Shown here: piece after piece, positions 1 through 7,001 of the stretch
Layout of the letters: each line of letters begins with the position of its first letter
Position numbering within the stretch: position 1 is the stretch's first letter
DNA from: Methanobacteriota archaeon
GTDB taxonomy: Archaea > Thermoplasmatota > Poseidoniia > MGIII > CG-Epi1
Direction: 5' to 3'
Assembly (NCBI GenBank): GCA_014240055.1
Contig: JAAZXP010000017.1
Span: forward strand, 1 to 19,729
DNA: 19,729 nucleotides
Notes under the pieces: model-generated
Database searches by the model: none
Told to the model about the DNA's origin: nothing
What the model saw: the letters and a program-made list of their open reading frames with translations, nothing else
Program-made: the position numbers and the translations under genes

Positions 1-304
1 CATCATCAAATTCCATCATACCTGCATCTTCTCTAGCAATAACTTTCTTAGTTGATTCTAATCCAAAAACAGTTTCTTCTAAAACTGGTTTTGAAGACTT
101 ATAGCAACAGTGTTCAGACCAGGCTTGATCGATAGCTTGTAATTCAATATCTGTCGGTTTTCTTCCTTGATTTTGGAAAAATTCTTTTACTTTTAATATT
201 TCGTCAGGTAAAAGACCAAGTCCTAGTTCATCAACTATTTTACCTAAGTCACCGTCTAGGTTAACATAATATACATTGTTAGTTTTTGGCACTAATTCAA
301 GCAT
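1..304 (-). CDS. purL: Phosphoribosylformylglycinamidine synthase II, N-terminal part (partial, runs off the window)
   Basis: This is the large, glutamine-using subunit of FGAM synthase, step four of de novo purine synthesis in the cytoplasm. Only the first 101 codons are in the window; the gene continues past base 1. The translation carries the PurL N-terminal hallmark: a helix ending in AWSEHCCYKSSK at residues 61-72, where His65 corresponds to the conserved active-site histidine, followed by a REDAG segment near residue 91. The ATG at 304-302 shares one base with the purS stop (TAATG), so translation is probably coupled. PurS is the small structural subunit of the same enzyme, which fits the PurS/PurQ/PurL three-subunit form. 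I identified it by reading the minus strand directly; the motif is distinctive and the call is secure despite truncation. Confidence 0.93.
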   Translation of the reverse strand, partial: MLELVPKTNNVYYVNLDGDLGKIVDELGLGLLPDEILKVKEFFQNQGRKPTDIELQAIDQAWSEHCCYKSSKPVLEETVFGLESTKKVIAREDAGMMEFDD

Positions 305-549
305 TAATCTGCCACCGAAATAGTATATTTGTGAACTACAGGATTCGCCAATAATTGCTGGCACATTTTTTCAGCTATTTCAAGTGCAGCTTCTTTTTCT
401 TTATCAATAATGATACGATAACATTTTGCAGATTCGACCTTATCTATATTATCAAATCCCAAAAGGTGAAGTGCTTTTTGTACATTAGCACCTTCAGGAT
501 CTGCCATTCCCGTTTTTAGACCAACTCTTATTTCTATTTCAGTAACCAT
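304..549 (-). CDS. purS: Phosphoribosylformylglycinamidine synthase subunit PurS
   Basis: PurS is the small structural subunit that bridges PurL and PurQ in FGAM synthase. The 81-residue length is normal for the family. The typical PurS pattern is present: an opening beta strand (EIEIRVGLKTG), the conserved DPEGANVQKALHLLGF segment at residues 18-33, and a C-terminal strand after a helix. The gene overlaps purL by one base (TAATG) and starts 54 bases after the PgpA-like gene upstream. That gap contains an AT-rich element at 581-590 (TTAATTTTTA on the minus strand) about 36 bases before the ATG. It could be a promoter of its own, but read-through from the lipid genes is equally possible. Confidence 0.93.
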   Translation of the reverse strand: MVTEIEIRVGLKTGMADPEGANVQKALHLLGFDNIDKVESAKCYRIIIDKEKEAALEIAEKMCQQLLANPVVHKYTISVAD

Positions 550-603
550 AAAACTCTAAACTATCAGTTTGAGAGCGGAATAAAAATTAAACGGCGGTTT
601 TTT

Positions 604-1092
604 TTAAAGGAAATTGAATTGTAAACATAGCAAAATTAGAATTAGAGTTTGGAATCCGGCTGCAACATCATCTAACAAAATACCATGTCCTCCTTCAATA
701 TGTTCTAAATCCTTTGCAGGCCATATTTTCAGAACATCAAATACTCTAAACGCAATGAATGATATGATCCAAATTTGTTGTGTAATTTCATTATTGAGAA
801 TTATTAGAATACTAATTGGAACTAAATAACCAATAACTTCATCAAGTACATATATGCCAGGATCTTTGCCATATTTGTCTTCACACCAAGGAGCCACCTG
901 TAACCCCACATAATACATAAGTAAACTGATTATGAATAACAGATATCCTGCATACTCCTCAATATTTTCAACAATTAAGTATGCTAACACTAAAGACCCA
1001 AAAGATCCAAATGTACCTGGTGCTACAGGGGCTCTTCCCAAAAAGAAAAAAGAAACAATACCTTCGTTTATTATGTTTTCAGATTTAGTCAT
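604..1092 (-). CDS. PgpA-family lipid phosphatase (probable archaetidylinositol-phosphate or archaetidylglycerophosphate phosphatase)
   Basis: This is a membrane phosphatase related to phosphatidylglycerophosphatase A, which removes the phosphate from a lipid headgroup made by a CDP-alcohol transferase. From the ATG at 1092 it has 162 residues, the usual PgpA length. Visible PgpA motifs are GTFGS at 26-30, DPGIYVLDEVIG at about 77-88, FRVFDVLKIWP at about 115-125, and GHGILLDDVAAG at about 135-146, with hydrophobic segments between. The acidic residues in the DE and DD motifs are the expected metal ligands. I chose the ATG at 1092 over the GTG at 1104 because a strong Shine-Dalgarno sequence (GGGGTGA) lies eight bases before it. 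The gene overlaps the upstream CDP-alcohol transferase by eight bases, so it probably acts on that enzyme's phosphorylated product; this substrate is inferred. Confidence 0.87.
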   Translation of the reverse strand: MTKSENIINEGIVSFFFLGRAPVAPGTFGSFGSLVLAYLIVENIEEYAGYLLFIISLLMYYVGLQVAPWCEDKYGKDPGIYVLDEVIGYLVPISILIILNNEITQQIWIISFIAFRVFDVLKIWPAKDLEHIEGGHGILLDDVAAGFQTLILILLCLQFNFL

Positions 1093-1708
1093 CTTTAGCT
1101 TCACCCCAGAAATGTAACATTCTTTGAATTACAGTTAGATTGCCTAGTATGGCTAACACTGCTACGACAAGAGTAATAATAATTTCTACATTATCTATTA
1201 GTTCCCCAATTAAAAGACCCATTCCCAAAATGAATAATCGCTCAGGTCTTTCAATAATTCCTATACCTTCTTGTGATATTCCTAAACGTTCAGCTGCAGC
1301 ACGAGCGTAAGAGGTCTGAAAAGCTCCGGCCAAGGCCGCTATTGCCCACATTTCACCAGAAATAAAATCAATTCCTTTTATTGGCTCCATCCATCCTCCG
1401 AGTATCAATGCACCAAATGCTAAACAATCGGCATATCTATCTAGAACAGCATCCAGATATCCTCCTCTTTTTGTAGAAGTTCCAGTAGCTCTCGCAACTA
1501 ATCCGTCAGCTCCATCAAACAGAGAAGCAATAAGTCCGATAAGAAAAGCAAAATATATTTCTTTATTGTAGATAAACCATGCAGCTAAGAAGGTCAGAAG
1601 CAGCCCTATCACAGTAATGTGATTTGGTTTAATTCCGAATTTACCTATAAAAACAGCTGCCGGTTTTAGAAGGCGTTCGGCAGTATTCTTCAATGTTTTA
1701 CTAAGCAT
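1085..1708 (-). CDS. CDP-alcohol phosphatidyltransferase, archaetidylinositol-phosphate synthase-like
   Basis: This integral membrane enzyme transfers a lipid phosphatidyl group from CDP-archaeol to an alcohol; the best guess is inositol-1-phosphate. With the ATG at 1708 it has 207 residues. The complete catalytic signature of the family is present: D65, D68-G69, A72-R73, G82, D86 and D90, followed by RYADCLAFG. The arginine-tyrosine-alanine-aspartate after the last catalytic aspartate resembles archaeal archaetidylinositol-phosphate synthases rather than PgsA or PssA. I reject the longer start at 1762 because its extra 18 residues do not look like the family, and a TATA-like box (CTAAAAG, 1741-1735) sits about 30 bases before 1708. 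Overlap with the PgpA-like gene suggests synthesis of the phosphorylated lipid followed by dephosphorylation. Exact substrate is inferred. Confidence 0.85.
   Translation of the reverse strand: MLSKTLKNTAERLLKPAAVFIGKFGIKPNHITVIGLLLTFLAAWFIYNKEIYFAFLIGLIASLFDGADGLVARATGTSTKRGGYLDAVLDRYADCLAFGALILGGWMEPIKGIDFISGEMWAIAALAGAFQTSYARAAAERLGISQEGIGIIERPERLFILGMGLLIGELIDNVEIIITLVVAVLAILGNLTVIQRMLHFWGEAKDD
1101..1107 (-). promoter_or_regulatory. Shine-Dalgarno site that decides the PgpA-like start
   Basis: On the minus strand the sequence GGGGTGA lies inside the end of the upstream transferase gene, eight bases before the ATG at 1092. It complements the 3' end of archaeal 16S rRNA (GGTGA core). It supports the ATG at 1092 over the in-frame GTG at 1104, which overlaps the site itself. 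Confidence 0.7.
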
Positions 1709-1734
1709 CTGGCTAATATGGCACGGGAGTGGTT

Positions 1735-1741
1735 CTTTTAG
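1735..1741. promoter_or_regulatory. Shared TATA-like box of a divergent promoter
   Basis: The heptamer CTTTTAG reads CTAAAAG on the other strand and lies centred about 30 bases from both the purC ATG (1768, plus) and the lipid-transferase ATG (1708, minus). The two coding regions are only 59 bases apart. This fits two archaeal core promoters folded onto the same element with very short or absent leaders. The match to the archaeal TATA consensus is only fair. Confidence 0.4.
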
Positions 1742-1767
1742 TCCCTTGCGCAATAAGCCCATTATAC

Positions 1768-2730
1768 ATGGACCGCGACTTGTTAAAACAGCAATTGAAA
1801 TATACTCTAGAAGGCACTGATTTTGATGATCAAGGAGAGCTTTATAGAGGAAAAGTTCGAGATAATTACGTTAATGAAGATACCATTACCATGGTAACTA
1901 CAGATAGAATCTCTGCATTTGATAGAGTTCTAGGAACAGTTCCATTCAAGGGCCAGGCCTTGGTTGAACTAGCAGATTGGTGGTTTGGAGAAACTGCAGA
2001 TATCGTTGCTAATCATGTAATGAGACGCCCTCATCCAAATGTCTGGACTGTTAGAAGATGTGATCCTATACAGGTGGAGATGGTAGTCAGAGGATACATT
2101 ACCGGAGTAACATCAACATCAGCTTGGACTGCTTATGAAAAAGGAGATCGTAATTTTTGTGGTAATGAATTACCAGATGGAATGCGGAAAAATGAGAAAT
2201 TACCAGAACCAATCATTACACCTTCAACTAAAGCTGTACAGGGAGAGCATGACGAATCAGTAACGCCTTCTGAATTGTACAAAAGAGGAGTAATAGATCC
2301 TGCCCTTTTCAAAGAATTATCTCGGATTTCAATGAGGCTATATGAGAGAGGAGTTTCTCGAGCTGCAGATAAGGGGTTGATTTTTGTTGATACTAAATAT
2401 GAATTTGGTATTTCCAAAGGAAAAATAATGTTAATGGATGAAGTAAACACTCCAGATTCAAGTAGGTATTGGATGGCTGATGATTATGAAAAACGATTTG
2501 AAAAAGGTGAAGAACCACGAAAATTAGATAAAGAATATGTGCGAACTTGGTTAGCCGAAAAAGGATTTACTGGAGATGGAAAACCACCAAAATTAACTGA
2601 TGAGCTTAGAATAGAGGCTGCATCTAGATATATGGAAGTAGTAGAGTCATTTACAGAAGAGCCAATGCAACTTGAAGTAGGTCCAGTTGATGAATCGATA
2701 TACTCTATACTAAATCCATTTGCCTATTAG
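1768..2730 (+). CDS. purC: SAICAR synthetase (phosphoribosylaminoimidazole-succinocarboxamide synthase), long form
   Basis: PurC ligates aspartate to CAIR using ATP in purine biosynthesis. The 320-residue product has the family signatures: YRGKVRDNY at 26-34 (ATP loop), TTDRISAFD at 44-52, VRGYITGVTSTSAWTAY at 107-123, the GEHDE segment near 159-163, FVDTKYEFG at 206-214, and DEVNTPDSSRYW at 224-235. It is the long, eukaryote-like form rather than the roughly 240-residue form common in many archaea and bacteria, which hints at an ancestral horizontal origin. The ATG at 1768 is preferred over the upstream in-frame ATG at 1729, whose 13 extra codons overlap the divergent promoter and gene. purS and purL lie on the opposite strand just beyond the two lipid genes, so purine genes flank them. 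Confidence 0.93.
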   Translation: MDRDLLKQQLKYTLEGTDFDDQGELYRGKVRDNYVNEDTITMVTTDRISAFDRVLGTVPFKGQALVELADWWFGETADIVANHVMRRPHPNVWTVRRCDPIQVEMVVRGYITGVTSTSAWTAYEKGDRNFCGNELPDGMRKNEKLPEPIITPSTKAVQGEHDESVTPSELYKRGVIDPALFKELSRISMRLYERGVSRAADKGLIFVDTKYEFGISKGKIMLMDEVNTPDSSRYWMADDYEKRFEKGEEPRKLDKEYVRTWLAEKGFTGDGKPPKLTDELRIEAASRYMEVVESFTEEPMQLEVGPVDESIYSILNPFAY

Positions 2731-2744
2731 CTTCAATAGTCAAC

Positions 2745-2752
2745 TTTATATC
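2745..2752 (+). promoter_or_regulatory. TATA-like box before the coiled-coil gene
   Basis: The run TTTATATC within ACTTTATATC is a good archaeal TATA match, lying 15 bases after the purC stop and about 60 bases before the coiled-coil gene's ATG. It predicts a transcript start near 2773-2776 and a leader of about 35-40 bases containing the inverted repeat at 2781-2795. No initiation data are available. Confidence 0.4.
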
Positions 2753-2780
2753 TGAACCTTAAAACTGCCATTATCCCGAG

Positions 2781-2795
2781 GTATGTACGACATAC
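2781..2795. promoter_or_regulatory. Perfect 6-base inverted repeat, possible operator
   Basis: GTATGT-ACG-ACATAC is an exact inverted repeat with a three-base centre, placed 16-30 bases before the coiled-coil gene's start and just after the predicted transcription start. Its size and symmetry fit a dimeric helix-turn-helix regulator site. A six-base arm can occur by chance, so this is a suggestion only. Confidence 0.3.
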
Positions 2796-2810
2796 ATTAA
2801 CAAGTTACGA

Positions 2811-3701
2811 ATGGCTCAAAAAAAGAACAGAACACAGGGAAAGCCTAAATCGGAAATTAAATTAGCCGAGGAGCGCTTTCAAAATTGTGTTGTTAAACGG
2901 AATAATCTCAATGAAGAAGCTCGAGCATTAAGAGATGAAAGAAATTCATTACACGATCAACGTAACAAAGTAATGGAAGGAATCATGGCACATCGTGACG
3001 AGATGAAGGCCAATACAACAATTAAGGTCAAACATCAAAATTTACGAAATAGTGCTCAAGAAAAGGCTAAGCAATTAATTGGACTTAAGCAAGAGAAAAG
3101 GAAAGGTAAAAAAGGCGGTAAATCGCCAAAAGATACGGTTCAAGCTTTACATTCTGAAATTCTTAATTTAGAAAAGAGAAGAGAAACTACCGAAATGCCT
3201 ATTTCTAAAGAAAGAGAGTTAATGGAAAAATTGGCAATACTAAGACGGAGTTTAGGCGACCAAGAAGAAGTTTTGTCCACCCAAGAACATCTTAATGCAG
3301 AAGTATCTGAATTAGATGAGTCAATAGATTCTGAGTTTTCTAGAGCAGATGAAGAACATAAATCAGTTGTAAATATGGCTAGACTTAATAAGAAAATTTA
3401 CAAAAAAGTCAGTGTATTAATGAAGGAAGCTTCTCATCTTTCTACTGAAGCCGATAAGAAGCATAAGGAGTTTGTGGACTGTCGAAAGAAAGCAGATAAC
3501 CAACATGCTAAGGCTATGGAAATGCTCGAAACATTACGTACACATCGTAAGAGCGAAAGTGATGAACGTCAAGCACGTTGGAAAGTTGTCAAAGATCATC
3601 GTCAGAATATCAAAAAAGAGCTATACGATAAAAAGAAGTTAGACAATGTTGCCGATGATGCGCTTCAACAATTAATGTCTGGCGGAAAAATTACGCTTTA
3701 A
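2811..3701 (+). CDS. Coiled-coil protein, COG1340-like
   Basis: This 296-residue protein is almost entirely charged heptad-like helix and has no signal peptide or membrane segment, so it is probably cytoplasmic. It begins with a basic tail, then long helices (about 16-80 and 110-285) rich in Glu, Lys, Arg and Gln. The middle segment ILNLEKRRETTEMPISKERE (about 122-141) and the end LQQLMSGGKITL resemble a widely conserved archaeal coiled-coil family (COG1340) of unknown function, where a LE-x-QT-x-P-like turn joins two long helices. The lysine/glycine-rich KRKGKKGGKSPKD break at about 95-107 may be a flexible hinge. Its stop overlaps the start of the next gene by one base (TAATG), so the two are translated together. 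The family match is from remembered pattern. Confidence 0.75.
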   Translation: MAQKKNRTQGKPKSEIKLAEERFQNCVVKRNNLNEEARALRDERNSLHDQRNKVMEGIMAHRDEMKANTTIKVKHQNLRNSAQEKAKQLIGLKQEKRKGKKGGKSPKDTVQALHSEILNLEKRRETTEMPISKERELMEKLAILRRSLGDQEEVLSTQEHLNAEVSELDESIDSEFSRADEEHKSVVNMARLNKKIYKKVSVLMKEASHLSTEADKKHKEFVDCRKKADNQHAKAMEMLETLRTHRKSESDERQARWKVVKDHRQNIKKELYDKKKLDNVADDALQQLMSGGKITL

Positions 3702-4429
3702 TGGATTCTATAGTTTTAGCAGGTGGTTTTGCCAAAAGAATGTGGCCTTTGACTAAAGATACTCCTAAACAGTTATTAGATGTGGCAGGCAAGCCAATGC
3801 TGACACATGTTCTAAAATCGTTAGAAAGAATAAATCCTGAAAGAGTAATTATATCAGTTAATAGTTTCTTTGAATCTCATTTTGAGGATTTCTTAAAATC
3901 TTATGATGGTCCATTAAATCTTGAATTATTTGTAGAATTGAGTAATAACGAAGAAGAAAAGTTAGGTGCACTGGGTGCATTAAATTTACTTTTTTCAGAA
4001 TTTTCGATTAAAGGACCGGTTTTTATTGCCGGAGGTGACAATCTTTCTAATTTCAATTTGAATGAAATGGTAGAAAAGTATCAAAGAACTAAAAAAGACA
4101 TTATTGGACTATATGATGTTGAAGATATTGAATTAGCAAAACTATATGGAATTGCCAAAACTATCAATGAAAGCATTATCGCTTTTGATGAAAAACCAAG
4201 CAAACCAGAATCAACACTTGCTGCAACAGCTTATTGGTTATTGTCTGAGATTGGAATTACTAATTTTTTAGATTATATCAATTCCGGAGGTGATCGTGAT
4301 GCCCTTGGCAATTTTTTGAACTGGAATATTAAAAAAGCAGATGTCAAATCCGTTTCTTTCCAAGGAGTTTGGTATGATATTGGAGATTTAGAATCATATA
4401 AAATTGCCCAAAAATGGCTTTCAAATTAA
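3701..4429 (+). CDS. Sugar-phosphate nucleotidyltransferase (RmlA/GlmU/ManC-type)
   Basis: This enzyme condenses an NTP with a sugar-1-phosphate to give an NDP-sugar for glycan or glycolipid synthesis. The 242-residue product has the N-terminal nucleotide-binding signature LAGGFAKRMWPLT at 6-18, then PKQLLDVAGKPM at 22-33 containing the catalytic lysine. GGDN at 111-114 supplies the metal-binding aspartate, EKPSKPE (164-170) the sugar loop, and WYDIGDLESY (224-233) the closing motif. There is no left-handed beta-helix extension, so it is the simple single-domain form. Sugar and base specificity cannot be read from the sequence. It overlaps the coiled-coil gene by one base and precedes the archaeosortase fusion by 38 bases; a role in decorating lipids or surface proteins is plausible but inferred. 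Confidence 0.88.
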   Translation: MDSIVLAGGFAKRMWPLTKDTPKQLLDVAGKPMLTHVLKSLERINPERVIISVNSFFESHFEDFLKSYDGPLNLELFVELSNNEEEKLGALGALNLLFSEFSIKGPVFIAGGDNLSNFNLNEMVEKYQRTKKDIIGLYDVEDIELAKLYGIAKTINESIIAFDEKPSKPESTLAATAYWLLSEIGITNFLDYINSGGDRDALGNFLNWNIKKADVKSVSFQGVWYDIGDLESYKIAQKWLSN

Positions 4430-4437
4430 CCCGAGGG

Positions 4438-4446
4438 CTTTTTTAG
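4438..4446 (+). promoter_or_regulatory. TATA-like box for the archaeosortase-decarboxylase operon
   Basis: CTTTTTTAG is centred 26 bases before the ATG at 4468, the spacing expected for a leaderless archaeal transcript. The T-run could equally serve as the terminator of the preceding gene, whose stop is nine bases away. Confidence 0.4.
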
Positions 4447-4467
4447 AACAACTTTGTCCTGATTATA

Positions 4468-6129
4468 ATGGCAACCGATCTTTCATTACTTGGAGAAGTT
4501 TTTGTCATCAGTTCATTATTTTTGTTAGCGATAGGATATTATGTTTCAGGAAGAGAGCATGTCTTTCTTGGGCGTCGCTTTCCTACAAAGATAGGAAATC
4601 AGTTTAGTATTCTAGGGTGGATATGTTTAGGTTTTTTTTGGTGGATTCAAGTAGAATATTATATTTTAATAAAAGATCCCGTAAATGCTTTGATTTGTGC
4701 GGCAGCAGTCCCATTTTTTGGATACTTAGCTTATCATGAATATCTAAGTATAATTTGGAAGTCAAGCTATGAGCCTTTACGGTGGCTAGCGGCTATGACT
4801 GTTGTAGCTGGAGGTATCTATTTTTTTGTAGAAAGAGTACCTTTACTTGCTGGTTGGTTAATACATCTAGTAGCAGAACAATCAATATGGTTCCTTGACA
4901 TTTTTGGCATTGAAAATAGACTAGGGCCTATAGATTACGGAGAAGGCTCCAAAATTTATCGTTCAGGGTCCGAGCATGAAGAAGTCAGAGTAGCCATTGA
5001 AGGTGATAGTTGGAAAGATCCACTCGCACCTTCAGTAAACATAGTTCTTGCCTGCACAGCTCTTCAAAGTATGATTATTTTTGTTGGAGGTGTGATTTGT
5101 ACAAAGGCACCTCTTAATCGTCGGTTTAGTGCATTTTTAGTGACAGTACCTCCAATTTATATCTTGAATCTAATTCGTAATGCAGTAGTAATATGGTTAA
5201 CTTATGAGCATGTATGGGGGGTTGATACTTTCTTCTGGGCTCATGCAGTATATGCTAAGATTGGAAGTTTACTTGCTCTTGTAGTTCTTGCTATAGCTGT
5301 CTTTCATTTTCTTCCTGAAATGCAAGATTCAATATTGGGAGTTATCGATCTTCCTTTACGTGAAGCTCCTGAGGGTGCCCCTAAGCTTCCATTTGCAAAA
5401 GAGATGCCAAATATGGTGATTTATGTAATAACTTCAGCTTTAGTTCTATTTCCGTTTGGTGCCTCCTCAAATTCCATTAGAGAACAAGGGATTGTTGTTG
5501 ATTGGCCTCTTGAAGAAATATATGTGGTATCTTTAATCCTGATTATTTTATCCATATTTCTTCTTTGTTTCTATAGAGACCCACATCGAGTTATTGAAGA
5601 TGGTATTGTTAGTCCAGCTGATGGATTGGTTCAAAAGGTATCAACAAAACGAGGAATGATTCATATTTCAGTATTTATGGGTCTTCAGAATGTACATGTT
5701 AATCGTTCACCTATTGATGGGAAAGTAATTTCCCAAAAGCATAGATCTGGAGGATATACTCCTGCTTTTTCAAAAGATTCAGATAAAAATGAGAGATTAG
5801 TAACTAAATTAGATACTGATCTTGGAATTTTTAAGATTACACAAATTGCAGGTTTTTTAGTCAGACGTATTGTTAGTTATATTGAACCTAATGAAGTTAT
5901 AGTAAAGGGAAAACGCATTGGTCTAATTCATTTTGGTTCACGTGTCGACTTAGCTTTTGAATCATCAGGAATTAAAATAAAAGTTAAGGAAGGCGATCGT
6001 ATTTTAGCAGGACAGACATTGGCTGAATTTACTCCAATGTCTTCTCTTTCAGTTGCTGAAAAATTAATGGAAGGTCCAAAGAGGTTACTTTCTAAACTTC
6101 AGGCATCAACAATTGATAAAGGAGATTAA
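4468..6129 (+). CDS. Fusion of archaeosortase A-like transpeptidase and archaetidylserine decarboxylase
   Basis: One 553-residue membrane protein joins two enzymes. Residues 1-285 form an archaeosortase/exosortase-like multi-pass domain with the catalytic pattern ACTALQS (Cys196), NLIRN (Arg237) and, near the last helix, HAVYAKIGS (His259 as candidate third residue). Archaeosortase A cuts surface proteins at a C-terminal PGF-type signal and links them to a membrane lipid. After a linker (about 286-312) come two more hydrophobic segments and a small-type phosphatidylserine decarboxylase: FYRDPHR (368-374), SPADG (382-386), NVHVNRSPIDG with His410, and FGSRVD, where the chain should self-cleave before Ser491 to create the pyruvoyl group. 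Self-cleavage would leave the archaeosortase on the larger chain. The matching synthase follows after two bases. Third archaeosortase residue is uncertain; both domain calls are otherwise strong. Confidence 0.9.
   Translation: MATDLSLLGEVFVISSLFLLAIGYYVSGREHVFLGRRFPTKIGNQFSILGWICLGFFWWIQVEYYILIKDPVNALICAAAVPFFGYLAYHEYLSIIWKSSYEPLRWLAAMTVVAGGIYFFVERVPLLAGWLIHLVAEQSIWFLDIFGIENRLGPIDYGEGSKIYRSGSEHEEVRVAIEGDSWKDPLAPSVNIVLACTALQSMIIFVGGVICTKAPLNRRFSAFLVTVPPIYILNLIRNAVVIWLTYEHVWGVDTFFWAHAVYAKIGSLLALVVLAIAVFHFLPEMQDSILGVIDLPLREAPEGAPKLPFAKEMPNMVIYVITSALVLFPFGASSNSIREQGIVVDWPLEEIYVVSLILIILSIFLLCFYRDPHRVIEDGIVSPADGLVQKVSTKRGMIHISVFMGLQNVHVNRSPIDGKVISQKHRSGGYTPAFSKDSDKNERLVTKLDTDLGIFKITQIAGFLVRRIVSYIEPNEVIVKGKRIGLIHFGSRVDLAFESSGIKIKVKEGDRILAGQTLAEFTPMSSLSVAEKLMEGPKRLLSKLQASTIDKGD
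6121..6124 (+). promoter_or_regulatory. Shine-Dalgarno site for the archaetidylserine synthase
   Basis: AAAGGAGAT ends seven bases before the ATG at 6132 and lies within the last codons of the fusion gene. A clear ribosome site inside an operon contrasts with the leaderless-looking first genes and supports co-translation of fusion and synthase. Confidence 0.65.
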
Positions 6130-6131
6130 GT

Positions 6132-6923
6132 ATGGTTTCATTGAAAAAAATTTTCAAGCCAGTTACTTTAATTTCTTATGCAGATATAGCTACTTTTACA
6201 AGTGCAGCTTTAGGTTTTTTGGCAATAACATACATAATTGATGGTACTGTTTCAAGCTATATTGTAGCTTTAATGCTAATTCCAATATCTGCTATAATTG
6301 ATGGAATGGATGGGGCATTAGCGCGTAAATTTGGGACGAAACATGATTATGGTAAATATTTAGATTCAATTTCAGATTCTATTTGCTTTGGTCTAGCTCC
6401 TTCTATTTTGATATATTCATTATATTATGACATAGATAGAGGTCCAGCTTTAGATATTATAGATAATGATCTTAATTTTAATTTTAGGTATAATATAGAT
6501 AATATAGTTGCAATTTCAGTTTCATTAGTTGTTCTTTTATTAAGTATTTTTCGTTTAGCAAGGTTTACTCAAGGAAATCAGGGTGAGAATAAATATTTCC
6601 TTGGTTTACCTTCTCCCGGTTTATCTATGTTTATAGTAGTGATTTCAATTAAATATTCTTTAATTAATGATTTTAATCATGTTTTGGTCCCTATATCAAT
6701 AGGTTTAGTTTCTTTACTGACGATAACTACTATTCCTTATGCTAAGGCTCGCGCAGGCTTTAGGAATCCAATATTATTTGGTATTTTAGTATTGATATTG
6801 ACAATAATACTTCGATTTTTTGAGAATGGTCTATGGGAAGTCATTTGGTATTTAGCGTTTGCACTATACCTCTCTTATTTTGCATTGATACCATTACTAA
6901 TATCTAATAATTATTTTGATTAA
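6132..6923 (+). CDS. pssA: CDP-archaeol/CDP-diacylglycerol serine transferase (archaetidylserine synthase)
   Basis: PssA makes archaetidylserine from CDP-archaeol and serine; the decarboxylase encoded just upstream converts it to archaetidylethanolamine. The 263-residue protein has six to eight hydrophobic segments and the full CDP-alcohol transferase signature: D57, D60-G61, A64-R65, G74, D78 and D82, followed by SICFGLAPS, typical of the serine branch (compare RYAD in the inositol-type enzyme at 1085-1708). RLARFTQGN and FLGLPSPG further on also match PssA. It starts two bases after the fusion gene with a good ribosome site, so fusion and synthase form an operon. It ends three bases from the convergent giant surface gene. 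Serine specificity rests on motifs plus the decarboxylase neighbour. Confidence 0.9.
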   Translation: MVSLKKIFKPVTLISYADIATFTSAALGFLAITYIIDGTVSSYIVALMLIPISAIIDGMDGALARKFGTKHDYGKYLDSISDSICFGLAPSILIYSLYYDIDRGPALDIIDNDLNFNFRYNIDNIVAISVSLVVLLLSIFRLARFTQGNQGENKYFLGLPSPGLSMFIVVISIKYSLINDFNHVLVPISIGLVSLLTITTIPYAKARAGFRNPILFGILVLILTIILRFFENGLWEVIWYLAFALYLSYFALIPLLISNNYFD

Positions 6924-6926
6924 TAA

Positions 6927-7001
6927 TTACTTTTTTCTTCTATAAACAATTAATCCCAGTAATGAGATTATCGATATGAAAGAAGGTCCCGGAAGCAGTG
7001 A
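6927..7001 (-). other. PGF-CTERM-like C-terminal sorting signal
   Basis: The last 25 residues of the giant protein are an acidic stretch, LLPGPSF, about 14 hydrophobic residues and YRRKK. The order (stalk, Pro-Gly motif, helix, basic tail) is that of archaeosortase A substrates. The motif reads PGPSF instead of the canonical PGF. The archaeosortase fusion ends less than 1 kb downstream on the opposite strand. Confidence 0.75.

Noticed and set aside
614..1117. Plus-strand frames opposite the PgpA-like gene
   Set aside because: The minus strand encodes a complete PgpA motif set; the plus frames have no motif.
1709..1762. N-terminal extension of the lipid transferase to 1762
   Set aside because: The extra residues do not fit the family, and the extension would run through the divergent promoter almost to the purC start.
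4429..4446. Hairpin terminator at CCCGAGGGCTTTTTTAG
   Set aside because: The arms leave a two-base loop, which is not stable; the T-run fits a TATA-like element or a simple archaeal T-run terminator instead.
4404..4607. A 67-codon plus-strand frame between the nucleotidyltransferase and the fusion gene
   Set aside because: It overlaps both real genes in another frame and shows no domain.
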